Shown here one piece after another: positions 33,972 through 41,723 of a stretch of DNA of 64,000 bases. Position numbers and translations under genes: made by a program. Numbering within the stretch: position 1 is the stretch's first letter; each line of letters begins with the position of its first letter. Under the pieces are notes generated by a model, which had not been told where the DNA came from, did not search any database, and saw nothing but the letters and a program-made list of their open reading frames with translations. This DNA comes from Niastella populi (GTDB lineage: Bacteria > Bacteroidota > Bacteroidia > Chitinophagales > Chitinophagaceae), in assembly GCF_002078015.1 (NCBI RefSeq), contig NZ_LWBP01000210.1, forward strand, positions 310,001-374,000, in the 5' to 3' direction.

Positions 33972-34140
33972 TCACCACAATAAGACACTGATAATGACCC
34001 GGACAGCCGCAAAAAAAGCAACGAACATCACTTCATTGTTGATTTCAGCACCGGTCTTTTTGCGAACGAGTAACTGGTATCCGGTCCAGCCGCCACAGCG
34101 CAATGACCATAAACAATGCCTGCATTACGCGAACTGCCAT
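33972..34140 (-). pseudogene. Possible frameshifted small membrane protein
   Basis: From ATG 34140 the minus strand encodes MAVRVMQALFMVIALWRL, a hydrophobic segment, then meets a stop 31 codons on. One frame over, after the CTGTGGCGG stretch, it continues WTGYQLLVRKKTGAEINNE and VMFVAFFAAVRVIISVLLW before a stop at 33972. Joining the frames gives about 55 residues with two hydrophobic segments flanking a basic loop. This suggests either a small two-helix membrane protein with a 1-nt frameshift, or chance. It is not recognised as any family. Confidence 0.3.
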
Positions 34141-34211
34141 GTAATAAAAGTAATTTTTTTATGTTTTGGCGGAATAAACTTTACGGTATATTTAAAAATC
34201 ATATTTAATAC

Positions 34212-35234
34212 ATGAACCGTAAGCATTTTTTGTCCTCGTTCCTGTTGCCCGGTTTGCCTTTTCCTGGTTTTAGCGCGCTCGCTAATGAAGGGGAGAACGA
34301 ATCGCCGGCGCCTGTGCTGCCGCGCTATCTTAAACCCGGTGATACTATTGGCATTACCTGTCCGGCCGGTTTTATCACCCTGCCCGAAATACAACCCGCC
34401 ATGGTGCAAATGGTGGAGTGGGGATTCAATATCAGGGTGGGCGATACCGTAGGAATGAGGGATTGTACTTTTGGGGGAACCGATGAGGAGCGCGCGAAAG
34501 ATCTTCAGCAAATGATCGACGACCCTAAGGTAAAAGCCATTATGTGCGCCCGCGGCGGGTATGGGTTTGTGCGCATTATCGATAAACTGAATTTCACCAA
34601 ACTGGCCGCCCATCCCAAATGGATCATCGGCTTTAGCGATATCACGGTATTACACTGCCACCTGAACCGGAATTTCGGTATCGCTTCCATTCATTCAAAA
34701 ATGTGCAATAGTTTCCCGGATGACTGGAACAAAGCCGAGCCCATTCAAATAGAAACCATTCTTTCGATAAAACAGGCATTGACCGGTGAAAAAATGAAAT
34801 ATACGGTGCCCGTTAACCCGCTGAATAAACCGGGTAAGGCCGAAGGCGTACTTATCGGTGGTAACCTTAAAATTATAGAAACGCTGGCCGGAACAAGATC
34901 AGAGCTGCGCACCACCAACAAAATACTGTTTGTTGAGGATACGGGTGAATACCTGTATAGTATCGACCGCATGTTCTGGAACCTGAAAAGGACCGGAAAG
35001 CTGGAGAAACTGGCCGCACTGATCGTTGGCGGCTTTAAGGTAAAACCCGATGACCCCGGAGAAGAGTTCGGCCGTTCGGTACAGGATATTGTGCTGGAAA
35101 AGGTAAAAGACTATAACTATCCCGTTTGTTTCGATTTTCCTATTGGTCATCAACGGAACAATTTTGCATTAAAATGCGGGGTAGTGCACCGGCTCACCGT
35201 TACAGGTGAACAAGTAATGCTTCGGGAAATTTGA
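34212..35234 (+). CDS. LD-carboxypeptidase (S66/MccF-like), exported form
   Basis: S66 serine peptidases cleave the L-D bond of murein tetrapeptides during recycling, or related peptide conjugates. The 340-residue protein begins with a basic, hydrophobic stretch (MNRKHFLSSFLLPGLPFPGF, then SALANEGE) that looks like a signal peptide. The catalytic elements are visible: ARGGYG, nucleophile Ser142 in GFSDIT, Glu242 in VEDTGE and His313 in FPIGHQRN. It is followed by a shorter paralogue on the same strand, 72 nt downstream, so the pair arose by tandem duplication. Confidence 0.88.
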   Translation: MNRKHFLSSFLLPGLPFPGFSALANEGENESPAPVLPRYLKPGDTIGITCPAGFITLPEIQPAMVQMVEWGFNIRVGDTVGMRDCTFGGTDEERAKDLQQMIDDPKVKAIMCARGGYGFVRIIDKLNFTKLAAHPKWIIGFSDITVLHCHLNRNFGIASIHSKMCNSFPDDWNKAEPIQIETILSIKQALTGEKMKYTVPVNPLNKPGKAEGVLIGGNLKIIETLAGTRSELRTTNKILFVEDTGEYLYSIDRMFWNLKRTGKLEKLAALIVGGFKVKPDDPGEEFGRSVQDIVLEKVKDYNYPVCFDFPIGHQRNNFALKCGVVHRLTVTGEQVMLREI

Positions 35235-35259
35235 CGGTTTTATGGTTTACTTAAATTTG
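35230..35259 (+). promoter_or_regulatory. Promoter of the second LD-carboxypeptidase
   Basis: TTTG (35230-35233) and TAAATTTG (35252-35259) are 18 nt apart, close to the Bacteroidota -33/-7 consensus. The -33 element overlaps the stop codon of the first gene. The second paralogue can thus be expressed on its own. Confidence 0.5.
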
Positions 35260-35306
35260 CGTCATCGTTTTAATAATTTGGCATTGGGTCTTACAAATAA
35301 TCAATA

Positions 35307-36215
35307 ATGGTAAAAATTCCTCCCTATTTACAGCCTGGTAACACCATTGCATTGGTTTGTCCATCGGGATATATGGCAATAGAGAAAGCGCAAACATGTA
35401 TCGATGTATTACAGCAATGGGGCTATAAGGTAAAGGTGGGCACTACGGTAGGCAGCCATTCTGCCACGTATTTTTCAGGTACCGATGAAGAACGCCTGAT
35501 CAATTTTCAGCAGATCCTCGATGATGAGGAAGTGCATGCGGTTTTGTGCGCCCGCGGAGGATACGGGTTAAGCCGCATCATCGATCATATCAGTTTCAAA
35601 AAATTTAAAAAGCAACCCAAATGGGTGATCGGCTTTAGCGATATAACGGTGCTGCATTCACATATTTATTCCAATTATGGCATAGCCACTTTACATTCAC
35701 CTATGGCCGGTGCGTTTAATGATGGCGGTTTCAATAACGAATATGTGCTGTCACTTAAAAATGCGCTCGAAGGAAAACGAATAAAATATGAATGCGCCGC
35801 CCATGAGTTCAATAAAAAAGGAGAAGCCGTTGGCGAACTGGTGGGCGGTAACCTCGCCCTGCTGGCGCACATGGTAGGTACACCTTCCGACATTAAAACA
35901 AAAGGCCGGATCCTGTTCCTCGAAGATGTGGGGGAATACCTGTATAATATCGACCGCATGATGCGGCAGTTGCAGCGAAGCGGTAAACTCAGTAAACTGG
36001 CCGGACTGATCATTGGTGGTTTCAGCGATACAAAAGATACCGAGCGGCCATTTGGACAAACCGCCTATGAAATAATTCATGATATAGTGAAGGAATACGA
36101 TTACCCCGTTTGTTTTGGTTTCCCGGTAAGTCATGAAAAAGAGAATTATGCCTTGAAGGTGGGGGAAGGGTATAAGTTGAAGGTGGGGAAGGGGAAGGTG
36201 ATGCTGGAGGAGTAG
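35307..36215 (+). CDS. LD-carboxypeptidase (S66/MccF-like), cytosolic form
   Basis: A 302-residue paralogue of the preceding gene without signal peptide (MVKIPPYLQPGNTIALVCPS). Catalytic residues are Ser111 in GFSDIT, Glu206 in LEDVGE and His276 in FPVSHEKEN. It has the size and cytosolic location typical of LdcA, which trims recycled tetrapeptides to tripeptides. The two paralogues keep near-identical blocks (CARGGYG, PKWxIGFSDITVLH, GEYLYxIDRM). Confidence 0.92.
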   Translation: MVKIPPYLQPGNTIALVCPSGYMAIEKAQTCIDVLQQWGYKVKVGTTVGSHSATYFSGTDEERLINFQQILDDEEVHAVLCARGGYGLSRIIDHISFKKFKKQPKWVIGFSDITVLHSHIYSNYGIATLHSPMAGAFNDGGFNNEYVLSLKNALEGKRIKYECAAHEFNKKGEAVGELVGGNLALLAHMVGTPSDIKTKGRILFLEDVGEYLYNIDRMMRQLQRSGKLSKLAGLIIGGFSDTKDTERPFGQTAYEIIHDIVKEYDYPVCFGFPVSHEKENYALKVGEGYKLKVGKGKVMLEE

Positions 36216-36404
36216 GTTGGAGTTGACTGGGAGTTGACTGGGAGTTGAAAGGTTGATAGAGTTGATACAGGTGATAAAGGGTTCCTGCGCGGCAGGCTTA
36301 TTAATTGCCGGCCCGTTCTCTGATATAAAGCCAATCCTGTTATATGAATCTTTTTGGACACTGTATTTGCTTGCGTTTAGCGCGTATATTGCTTTAGGCT
36401 TACA

Positions 36405-36535
36405 GCTGTATTTGTATTCGCTTGCAGCTTATTGCTGTATTTGTATTCGCTTGCAGCTTACAGCTGTATTTGTATTCGCTTGCAGCTTGTAGCTTGCAGC
36501 TTGCAGCTGTATTTGTATTCGCTTGTAGCTGTATT
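36405..36535. repeat. TTTGTATTCGCTTGCAGCTT word repeat
   Basis: Four degenerate copies of CAGCTGTATTTGTATTCGCTTG stand in tandem with spacing of about 28-40 nt. They match the block before the epimerase gene (22846-22946). Confidence 0.8.
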
Positions 36536-36697
36536 TATTTCCTCGTTCCACGCCGCTTGTTCAGGTATGATAATCAAAGCAGCACTTGTTCCACATGCCG
36601 GTTTCACGTTAGCTGAAACCCGCTTCCAGACTGAGGTTTCACGTCTGTTAACAATTTGGTAATATGCCTTTTCTTGTACGTATGATTGCTTCCGTTA

Positions 36698-36705
36698 TAA
36701 CTTTG
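36698..36705 (+). promoter_or_regulatory. Putative -7 element of the TIGR04222-type gene
   Basis: TAACTTTG matches TAnnTTTG, 19 nt before the ATG at 36725. Confidence 0.5.
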
Positions 36706-36724
36706 GGTAACCAAAGAAAGAAAT

Positions 36725-38179
36725 ATGAAAGTAGAAGAACACAGTAGCCTTTGGAGTGCCATTCAACAGTTTCCCCTCGATGACCCGAACGCAGAAATTA
36801 ACTTCTCCCGGAAATTATCTGCAAAGCAACGCTGGTCACCTTCCTACACAGCACAGGTCATTGAGGAATACCGGAAATTTCTCTTCTTATGTTGTATCTC
36901 TCCAAACGGCGCATCACCATCACAGGCTGTAGACGAAGCCTGGCATTTACACCTCACTTACACACAATCCTACTGGACCGATCTGTGTAAGAATACACTC
37001 AAAAAAGACGTTCACCACCATCCATCGCGGGGAGGGGATGAGGAAGATCACAAACACCGCGATTGGTATGCCGAAACGCTTTCGCTTTACCAGTCGGTTT
37101 TTGAATCGCCGCCACCCGAAGACATCTGGCCCCCACCTTTACAACCAAAATCTCCAATAGAAGAACCGGTTCCGATCATCCGAAACACTGTTATCGCGCT
37201 CATTGTAGTATTGCTGTTGTTTCCCTTCCTCCTCATTTATTATCAACACGGCGTTTTCTTTCCTTTCTCACTCACCGGCAAACAGTTTATAGGTTTTCTT
37301 CCGCTCCTCGCAGTAAGCAGTATCCTCTGTCATATGCTCATCCAGAACGAAAAGTTCAAACATTTTCCTGCACTGGCAGATTCCTGGTTTCCCGAAGAGG
37401 CCACGGCTTTTGAAATCGCCCGGTTCCTGTATGGTAGAAAAAGGGCAATGCAAACCGCGATCGTCGATCTCATCCGCAGGAACTTACTGGTGCTAACAAC
37501 CGATAAGCTGTTCTTACTGTACCCCCACAGGTATGTAAAACCAGAAAATGAGCGGAACCCGCTGATCCCGGCGCTTCTTAAAGACGATCGAAGCAGCGTT
37601 ACATATGATAGTATCATAGAGCAGTGGGGTAAGGATGTACCGGAAGAACATTCCACTTTGCAACAGTTGCATGAGCTCGCTAATCGCAAGGAATCGTTCT
37701 TTAAGAAGTACAACTTCCTGATCATCCCGTTTGCGATAGGAATAGCACGTTTCATACAGGGAGTGGCTAATTACAAACCCGTGAGCTACCTTTTCGTGGA
37801 AATAATGGTGCTGCTGCTGGTTACTTCACTGGTAGTGAAAGCGTTCTCAGGAAAAACAGCGATGTTCAAAAGAATAAGTGAAAAAGCAAAAACGAGGAAT
37901 GAATTCGGGTGGTTGTATGACGACAAGGTGGTGGCAGACTTTGCGATGAAGGGCAATGATGCAATAAGCGGGTTTTCTGACGGAATTGTGTTGATAGGCC
38001 TTTTCGGAATGCTTCCGTTCTTTGACCGGACGGCGAACACTTTAACAAATTTCTGGGAAGACCTCGGCTATGGTGCTACATCAGATGGAGGTGAATGCGG
38101 AAGCAGTGGCGGAGGATGTAGCGGTGGCGGAAGTTGTGGCGGAAGTTGTGGCGGGGGATGTGGTGGATGTGGTTCGTAG
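36725..38179 (+). CDS. TIGR04222-type membrane protein with Gly/Cys-rich tail
   Basis: A 484-residue protein of unknown function. The N-terminal soluble part contains VDEAWHLHLTYTQSYW, like the motif of glycine-rich-domain-containing proteins. Two membrane segments follow near residues 156-175 and 183-200, then a cytoplasmic-looking domain beginning ATAFEIARFLYGRKRAMQTAI, which I recognise as the TIGR04222 conserved region, and another pair of helices. The last about 30 residues are only Gly, Cys and Ser (GSCGGSCGGGCGGCGS), with at least eight cysteines. Such tails recur in the family; their role is not known. It stands alone. Confidence 0.75.
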   Translation: MKVEEHSSLWSAIQQFPLDDPNAEINFSRKLSAKQRWSPSYTAQVIEEYRKFLFLCCISPNGASPSQAVDEAWHLHLTYTQSYWTDLCKNTLKKDVHHHPSRGGDEEDHKHRDWYAETLSLYQSVFESPPPEDIWPPPLQPKSPIEEPVPIIRNTVIALIVVLLLFPFLLIYYQHGVFFPFSLTGKQFIGFLPLLAVSSILCHMLIQNEKFKHFPALADSWFPEEATAFEIARFLYGRKRAMQTAIVDLIRRNLLVLTTDKLFLLYPHRYVKPENERNPLIPALLKDDRSSVTYDSIIEQWGKDVPEEHSTLQQLHELANRKESFFKKYNFLIIPFAIGIARFIQGVANYKPVSYLFVEIMVLLLVTSLVVKAFSGKTAMFKRISEKAKTRNEFGWLYDDKVVADFAMKGNDAISGFSDGIVLIGLFGMLPFFDRTANTLTNFWEDLGYGATSDGGECGSSGGGCSGGGSCGGSCGGGCGGCGS

Positions 38180-38408
38180 TTTACAGTTCACAGTTCATTG
38201 TTCATAGTTCACTGTTCATAGTTCAGATTTTTTATGTTGCCAGAAGCCGTTGGTTTCTGGTTTGTCGTTTATAGAGGTATAAGGATCAGGTGATCAGATT
38301 TTTATTTTCATGAAAAATGAAGAACTCTTTAAACGAAAGGGTATCTGCTAACGGTAGTAAGGTAGGAAAATCGCGAGTCCACTCACCATTCACCATTGAC
38401 CATTCACC

Positions 38409-38442
38409 AAAAAGCCACCGTCCTTCATTAAGGAACAGTGGC
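38409..38442 (-). terminator. Orphan intrinsic terminator on the minus strand
   Basis: On the minus strand GCCACTGTTC pairs with GGACGGTGGC (10 bp with two G-U pairs) and runs into TTTTT. No recognised minus-strand gene precedes it for over 1 kb, so it may end a small RNA or a short gene. Confidence 0.75.
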
Positions 38443-38488
38443 ATACTTTAACCTAAACTTATAATTTACTCCTGTGACCTGTTTATAG

Positions 38489-38548
38489 TTAGAACTCCTG
38501 TTTTTGTTTTTGCAAATCGGCAATTGCCAGTAAATTCGGGCGGCGCAT
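38489..38548 (-). CDS. Possible 19-residue peptide before the orphan terminator
   Basis: ATG at 38548 encodes MRRPNLLAIADLQKQKQEF and stops 47 nt before the orphan terminator. The sequence has a charged, helix-like end but no known family. It could equally be chance. Confidence 0.15.
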   Translation of the reverse strand: MRRPNLLAIADLQKQKQEF

Positions 38549-38557
38549 GACCAATTA

Positions 38558-38731
38558 TTATCTCTGAAGTTGAGCGCCTTTCACGTTTGCCGTTTCAGGC
38601 TCACCCCAGCCACCCAGGCGGTAACGATGTGCATCAGAATAGGAAAGAATACAGCCTGTATTTTTACAAGGCGGGTAACTGATACCATCTACCACATGAG
38701 CGGGTGCAAAACGCATTATCCGTTGTTGCAT
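38558..38731 (-). CDS. Possible 57-residue protein before the orphan terminator
   Basis: ATG at 38731 opens a 57-residue frame containing HVVDGISYPPCKNTGC and YRLGGWGEPE, ending 116 nt before the terminator. It has two cysteines in CKNTGC. Part of its 3' end is made of GTTTCACG-type repeat words, which weakens the case. No family is recognised. Confidence 0.2.
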   Translation of the reverse strand: MQQRIMRFAPAHVVDGISYPPCKNTGCILSYSDAHRYRLGGWGEPETANVKGAQLQR

Positions 38732-38888
38732 AATTATATACAGGGTACCTCCTTCACTACTATTTCAGGGCCTGTCGCAGACTCCCTCAACACCGATCAT
38801 GTTTAATTCCCGATCGCTATACAAAACTTCAATAATTTTTGCTATAAATCAAATTGATTAATTTTATGTAAGCATAGATAAAACCTAT

Positions 38889-39824
38889 ATGACATTTGTA
38901 CAACTAGAATATGTGGTGGCAGTAGATACATACCGCCATTTTGCTTCCGCCGCAGAACACTGTTTTGTTACCCAGCCTACATTGAGTATGCAGGTGCAGA
39001 AACTGGAGGAGGAATTGGGCGTCAAACTTTTCGACCGCAGCAAACAACCGGTGGTGCCAACGGAAATAGGGGTGGAGATCATCGAGCAGGCCCGCCGCAT
39101 TTTGTCGGAAAAAAATGTGATCAATGAACTGGTGCAAACAAAAAAGGGTATTCTCACCGGCGAATTGCGCATTGGCATCATTCCTACGCTGGCGCCTTAT
39201 TTATTGCCGCTTTTCATTCAAAGTTTTTACAAGAAATACCCGCACATAAAACTGGTGGTGCAGGAATTGATGACCGAGTACATCATTACCCGGTTACGTG
39301 AAGGGCGGATCGATGTGGGTATTCTGGTAACGCCCCTGCAGGAGAATGGGATAAAAGAACATGTGCTGTTCTATGAGGAGTTGCTGGCCTATGTGTCGCG
39401 GAAAAATGCGGCGTATAAGAAAACATATGTGCTTGCCCAGGATATCGATCCCGAAAAATTATGGCTGATGGAAGAAGGGCATTGCTTCCGCTCGCAGATC
39501 GTAAATCTTTGCGAACTGCGCCGCGCCAGTGAAATGAGTACCCACTTCGAATACGAGGCCGGAAGCATTGAAACGCTGCGCCGCATGGTAGAACTGAACG
39601 ATGGCATTACCATTCTGCCCGAATTGACCACCCTCGATATGAGCGCCCGCCAGTTACAGCTCATCAGGCATTTTAAAAAACCGGCTCCCATGCGTGAAGT
39701 GAGTATTGTGGTTCACCGCGATTTTGTAAAGAAAAGGCTGATAGAAGCGCTGAAGGAAGAGATCATTTCGGCAATACCCGATAAGATCAGGATGAATAGG
39801 GATCTGAATGTGGTGCCAATATAG
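38889..39824 (+). CDS. oxyR: Hydrogen-peroxide-sensing LysR regulator OxyR
   Basis: The 311-residue LysR-type regulator has an N-terminal winged helix (MTFVQLEYVVAVDTYRHFASAA, QPTLSMQVQKLEEELGVKLFDR) and the periplasmic-binding-like effector domain. The peroxide-sensing motif GHCFRSQIVNLC places cysteines at residues 199 and 208, the same spacing and numbering as the redox pair of E. coli OxyR. It should therefore activate catalase, Ahp and Dps-type genes when oxidised. No such target is adjacent. It converges with the alpha/beta hydrolase gene across an inverted block of A/T-rich word repeats. Confidence 0.92.
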   Translation: MTFVQLEYVVAVDTYRHFASAAEHCFVTQPTLSMQVQKLEEELGVKLFDRSKQPVVPTEIGVEIIEQARRILSEKNVINELVQTKKGILTGELRIGIIPTLAPYLLPLFIQSFYKKYPHIKLVVQELMTEYIITRLREGRIDVGILVTPLQENGIKEHVLFYEELLAYVSRKNAAYKKTYVLAQDIDPEKLWLMEEGHCFRSQIVNLCELRRASEMSTHFEYEAGSIETLRRMVELNDGITILPELTTLDMSARQLQLIRHFKKPAPMREVSIVVHRDFVKKRLIEALKEEIISAIPDKIRMNRDLNVVPI

Positions 39825-39956
39825 AAATGAAAAATTAGAAATTAAGAATGAAAAATAAAAAAGTAAAGGCAGAATTGCAATCTCATACAAGCTTTAAACC
39901 GGGAAGTTGGCTTAAACTTTTTCATTTCTAATTTCTCATTCTTCATTTTTCATTTC
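39824..39956. repeat. Inverted A/T-rich word repeats between convergent genes
   Basis: GAAATGAAAAATTAGAAATT words (39824-39856) face their complement TTTCTAATTTCTCATTCTTC (39918-39956) across about 60 nt. The gene ends lie at both borders, so the structure could end transcription from both sides. Confidence 0.65.
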
Positions 39957-40756
39957 AACAATGAATCAAGTTTATTTTGATATTCCGGAAACCCCGTCAA
40001 ATCATTGTGTTTCCCGCCTTCGATCGTAATATACTCATCCGTTGGTTTCAGCAACGGCTTTAGTTTTTTCGAGTTACGATACGGAATGGTATTGTCGCTG
40101 GTGCCATGAAAAATAATAACCGGGTTGGTAACTTCCTGCAGGTATCGATACGTGGGCAATTTAAACTTTATCATGTTATTGAGCGGGTATACCGGCAGCC
40201 AGCTTCCGATTATTGACGGAAAGCTATAATAGGGCGCTTCCAGCACCAATGCTTTGCAGTCGCGGATGGTGGCCAGTTGCGATGCTATTCCGGTACCCAT
40301 CGATTTTCCGTAAATGATAATGCTGTCCTTCGAATAATGCGCCTGCGCCAGTTTGTAAAACACGAGCGCCCAGTCGTACAACCGTTGTTCGGTAAAATCA
40401 CCCGTGCTTTTGCCAAAACCGGGATAATCGATCATCCACACGTCGTAACCACGGTTGATAAAATCCGGCGCCGCCTTTGCGTAGTGCGAAATGTTCTGTT
40501 TATTGCCATGAAAATACAACACCACGCCTTTGGGTTGGGGCTGTTTGGCGGCAAACTGAATGATATTGATATTCGATGTTTTCGTATAGGGAATATTCAC
40601 CTCTTTAAATGCCCAGGGAAAATTGTACGGCGATGCAGCCGGAACCGGTTGCGGATGAAACATTATTTTATCCTGACCGTAATAAATAACAATGCCAATT
40701 AAACAATATACCAGTATCAGCACTTTCAGCCAGCGAAAGAGGATCTTCTTTTTCAT
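39950..40756 (-). CDS. Membrane-anchored alpha/beta hydrolase (first of a tandem pair)
   Basis: A 268-residue serine hydrolase with an N-terminal anchor (ILVYCLIGIVIYYG, about 13-26), so the catalytic domain is probably periplasmic. The oxyanion stretch VVLYFHGN, nucleophile Ser152 in YGKSMGTG, Asp221 in GTSDNTIP and His250 in GGKHNDL form the triad. It belongs to the BEM46/ABHD13-like group whose substrate is not known. It is a paralogue of the gene just upstream (40935-41723); both end alike (GGKHNxLxxFPEYxN). Intergenic CAAACCA words separate them. Confidence 0.88.
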   Translation of the reverse strand: MKKKILFRWLKVLILVYCLIGIVIYYGQDKIMFHPQPVPAASPYNFPWAFKEVNIPYTKTSNINIIQFAAKQPQPKGVVLYFHGNKQNISHYAKAAPDFINRGYDVWMIDYPGFGKSTGDFTEQRLYDWALVFYKLAQAHYSKDSIIIYGKSMGTGIASQLATIRDCKALVLEAPYYSFPSIIGSWLPVYPLNNMIKFKLPTYRYLQEVTNPVIIFHGTSDNTIPYRNSKKLKPLLKPTDEYITIEGGKHNDLTGFPEYQNKLDSLLK

Positions 40757-40934
40757 AGAAAATGCAAGATAGTTGTTTGTGGTTTATGGTTTGTAGTTTG
40801 TTATTATCCTAATTTCATAGCCGCCTCATTATTGGCTGACGACTTAAATGACAGGTAAGGTAAGCTAAAGTATTACAGACGGCCTGATAGTTGTCAGCAG
40901 TTTGCAGAGAAAGAACCACAAACCACAAACAGCT

Positions 40935-41723
40935 TCAATATTTAAGAATGTCTCTCACAAAATTGTGATATTCCGGAAAGGAAGGTAAATTATTGTGTTT
41001 GCCGCCTGCAATGCGAATAAGCGTGATCTTATGGGGATTGATCCGCTGCAGTTTTTCACTGTGCCTTATCGGTATCAACCGGTCACGGGTGCCGTGAATG
41101 ATATACGTATGGCAATTCACATGGCGGATCCATTTATCGGTGCGCAGGTGATAACGCAGCACCCATCGTACGGGTAATATGGGCAGGAACCGTTCTACCA
41201 CGATGCGAAAATTATAATAGGGCGAATCCAGGATCAGGTACCGGGGTTTGTTGTCGGAAGCGATCTTCGCCGCAAAACCGCTGCCGATGCTTCGTCCGTA
41301 TACAATGATGTGATGCTCGGGGTATTTTCCGGTGAGGACATTATAAACGAATTGCATGTCGTTCAGCATGTCCTTTTCGCTGCGTTTGCCGGTGCTTTTG
41401 CCAAATCCCCGGTAATCGACCAGCACCACATCGTAATCGTAGCGGTAAAAATCACGGGCATATTTAGCCCAGCCTTTTATGCTTCTTGTATTACCATGAA
41501 AATAAAGGATCAGCCCCTTGGGATCGGGCCGGTAAAAGTGCAGTCCGTTGATGCGTACGCCCGGCGAAATATCGAAAAATAATTCAGTGAATGGGATGTC
41601 GTACCTGAACTGAAAATCGGCCGGCAGCTTTTCTGGTTTGAAAATAAACCGGTCCTGTATGAGGTAAATGAGAATAAATAGTAATAACAGGCTTCCGATA
41701 ATATAATAAACGAGAATGGGCAA
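40935..41723 (-). CDS. Membrane-anchored alpha/beta hydrolase (second of a tandem pair)
   Basis: A 262-residue paralogue of the neighbouring hydrolase. One membrane segment opens the protein (VYYIIGSLLLLFILIYLI, 5-22). The triad is Ser145 (YGRSIGSG), Asp214 (GTRDRLIP) and His243 (GGKHNNL), with LILYFHGN as the oxyanion region and VDYRGFGKSTG between. Same BEM46-like group. Preceded by a long block of GTTTATGGTTTGTGG words and by the 76-bp tandem repeat. Both genes could be co-transcribed, but 178 nt of repeat DNA lies between them. Confidence 0.88.
   Translation of the reverse strand: MPILVYYIIGSLLLLFILIYLIQDRFIFKPEKLPADFQFRYDIPFTELFFDISPGVRINGLHFYRPDPKGLILYFHGNTRSIKGWAKYARDFYRYDYDVVLVDYRGFGKSTGKRSEKDMLNDMQFVYNVLTGKYPEHHIIVYGRSIGSGFAAKIASDNKPRYLILDSPYYNFRIVVERFLPILPVRWVLRYHLRTDKWIRHVNCHTYIIHGTRDRLIPIRHSEKLQRINPHKITLIRIAGGKHNNLPSFPEYHNFVRDILKY

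Larger units (their letters stand above)
33591..34211. other. Intergenic region metG to LD-carboxypeptidase
   Basis: The region holds the metG promoter and a possible broken small membrane-protein gene (33972-34140, minus). The rest (33700-33960) shows no clear feature. The + strand open frame at 33994-34215 overlaps the candidate and lacks any family likeness. Confidence 0.6.
36216..36724. other. Intergenic region of word repeats before the TIGR04222-type gene
   Basis: No gene is seen. GGAGTTGACTGGGAGTTGACTGG is a short tandem repeat at about 36220-36245. A long block of TTTGTATTCGCTTGCAGCTT words occupies 36405-36535; open frames there are repeat translations. GTTTCACG words follow at 36600-36645. 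A TAACTTTG promoter element closes the region. Confidence 0.8.
38180..38888. other. Intergenic region with orphan minus-strand terminator and short open frames
   Basis: TTCACAGTTCATTG words follow the gene stop (38180-38226) and CCATTCACCATTGACC words lie at 38383-38411. A strong minus-oriented terminator (38409-38442) has no recognised gene upstream of it; short open frames at 38489-38548 and 38558-38731 precede it. The oxyR promoter must lie in 38800-38888, where TAATTTTTG is only near consensus. Confidence 0.6.

Noticed and set aside
33994-34215. 73-codon open frame on the + strand before the LD-carboxypeptidase
   Set aside because: It reaches into the start of the real gene and has no family likeness; a minus-strand candidate in the same DNA is somewhat more plausible.
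36253-36662. Open frames in the CAGCTGTATTTGTATTCGC repeats
   Set aside because: They only translate the tandem words (LQLYLYSLAA repeated) and have no coding character.
38570-38806. 78-codon open frame on the + strand
   Set aside because: It overlaps repeat words and has no family likeness, promoter or ribosome binding context.
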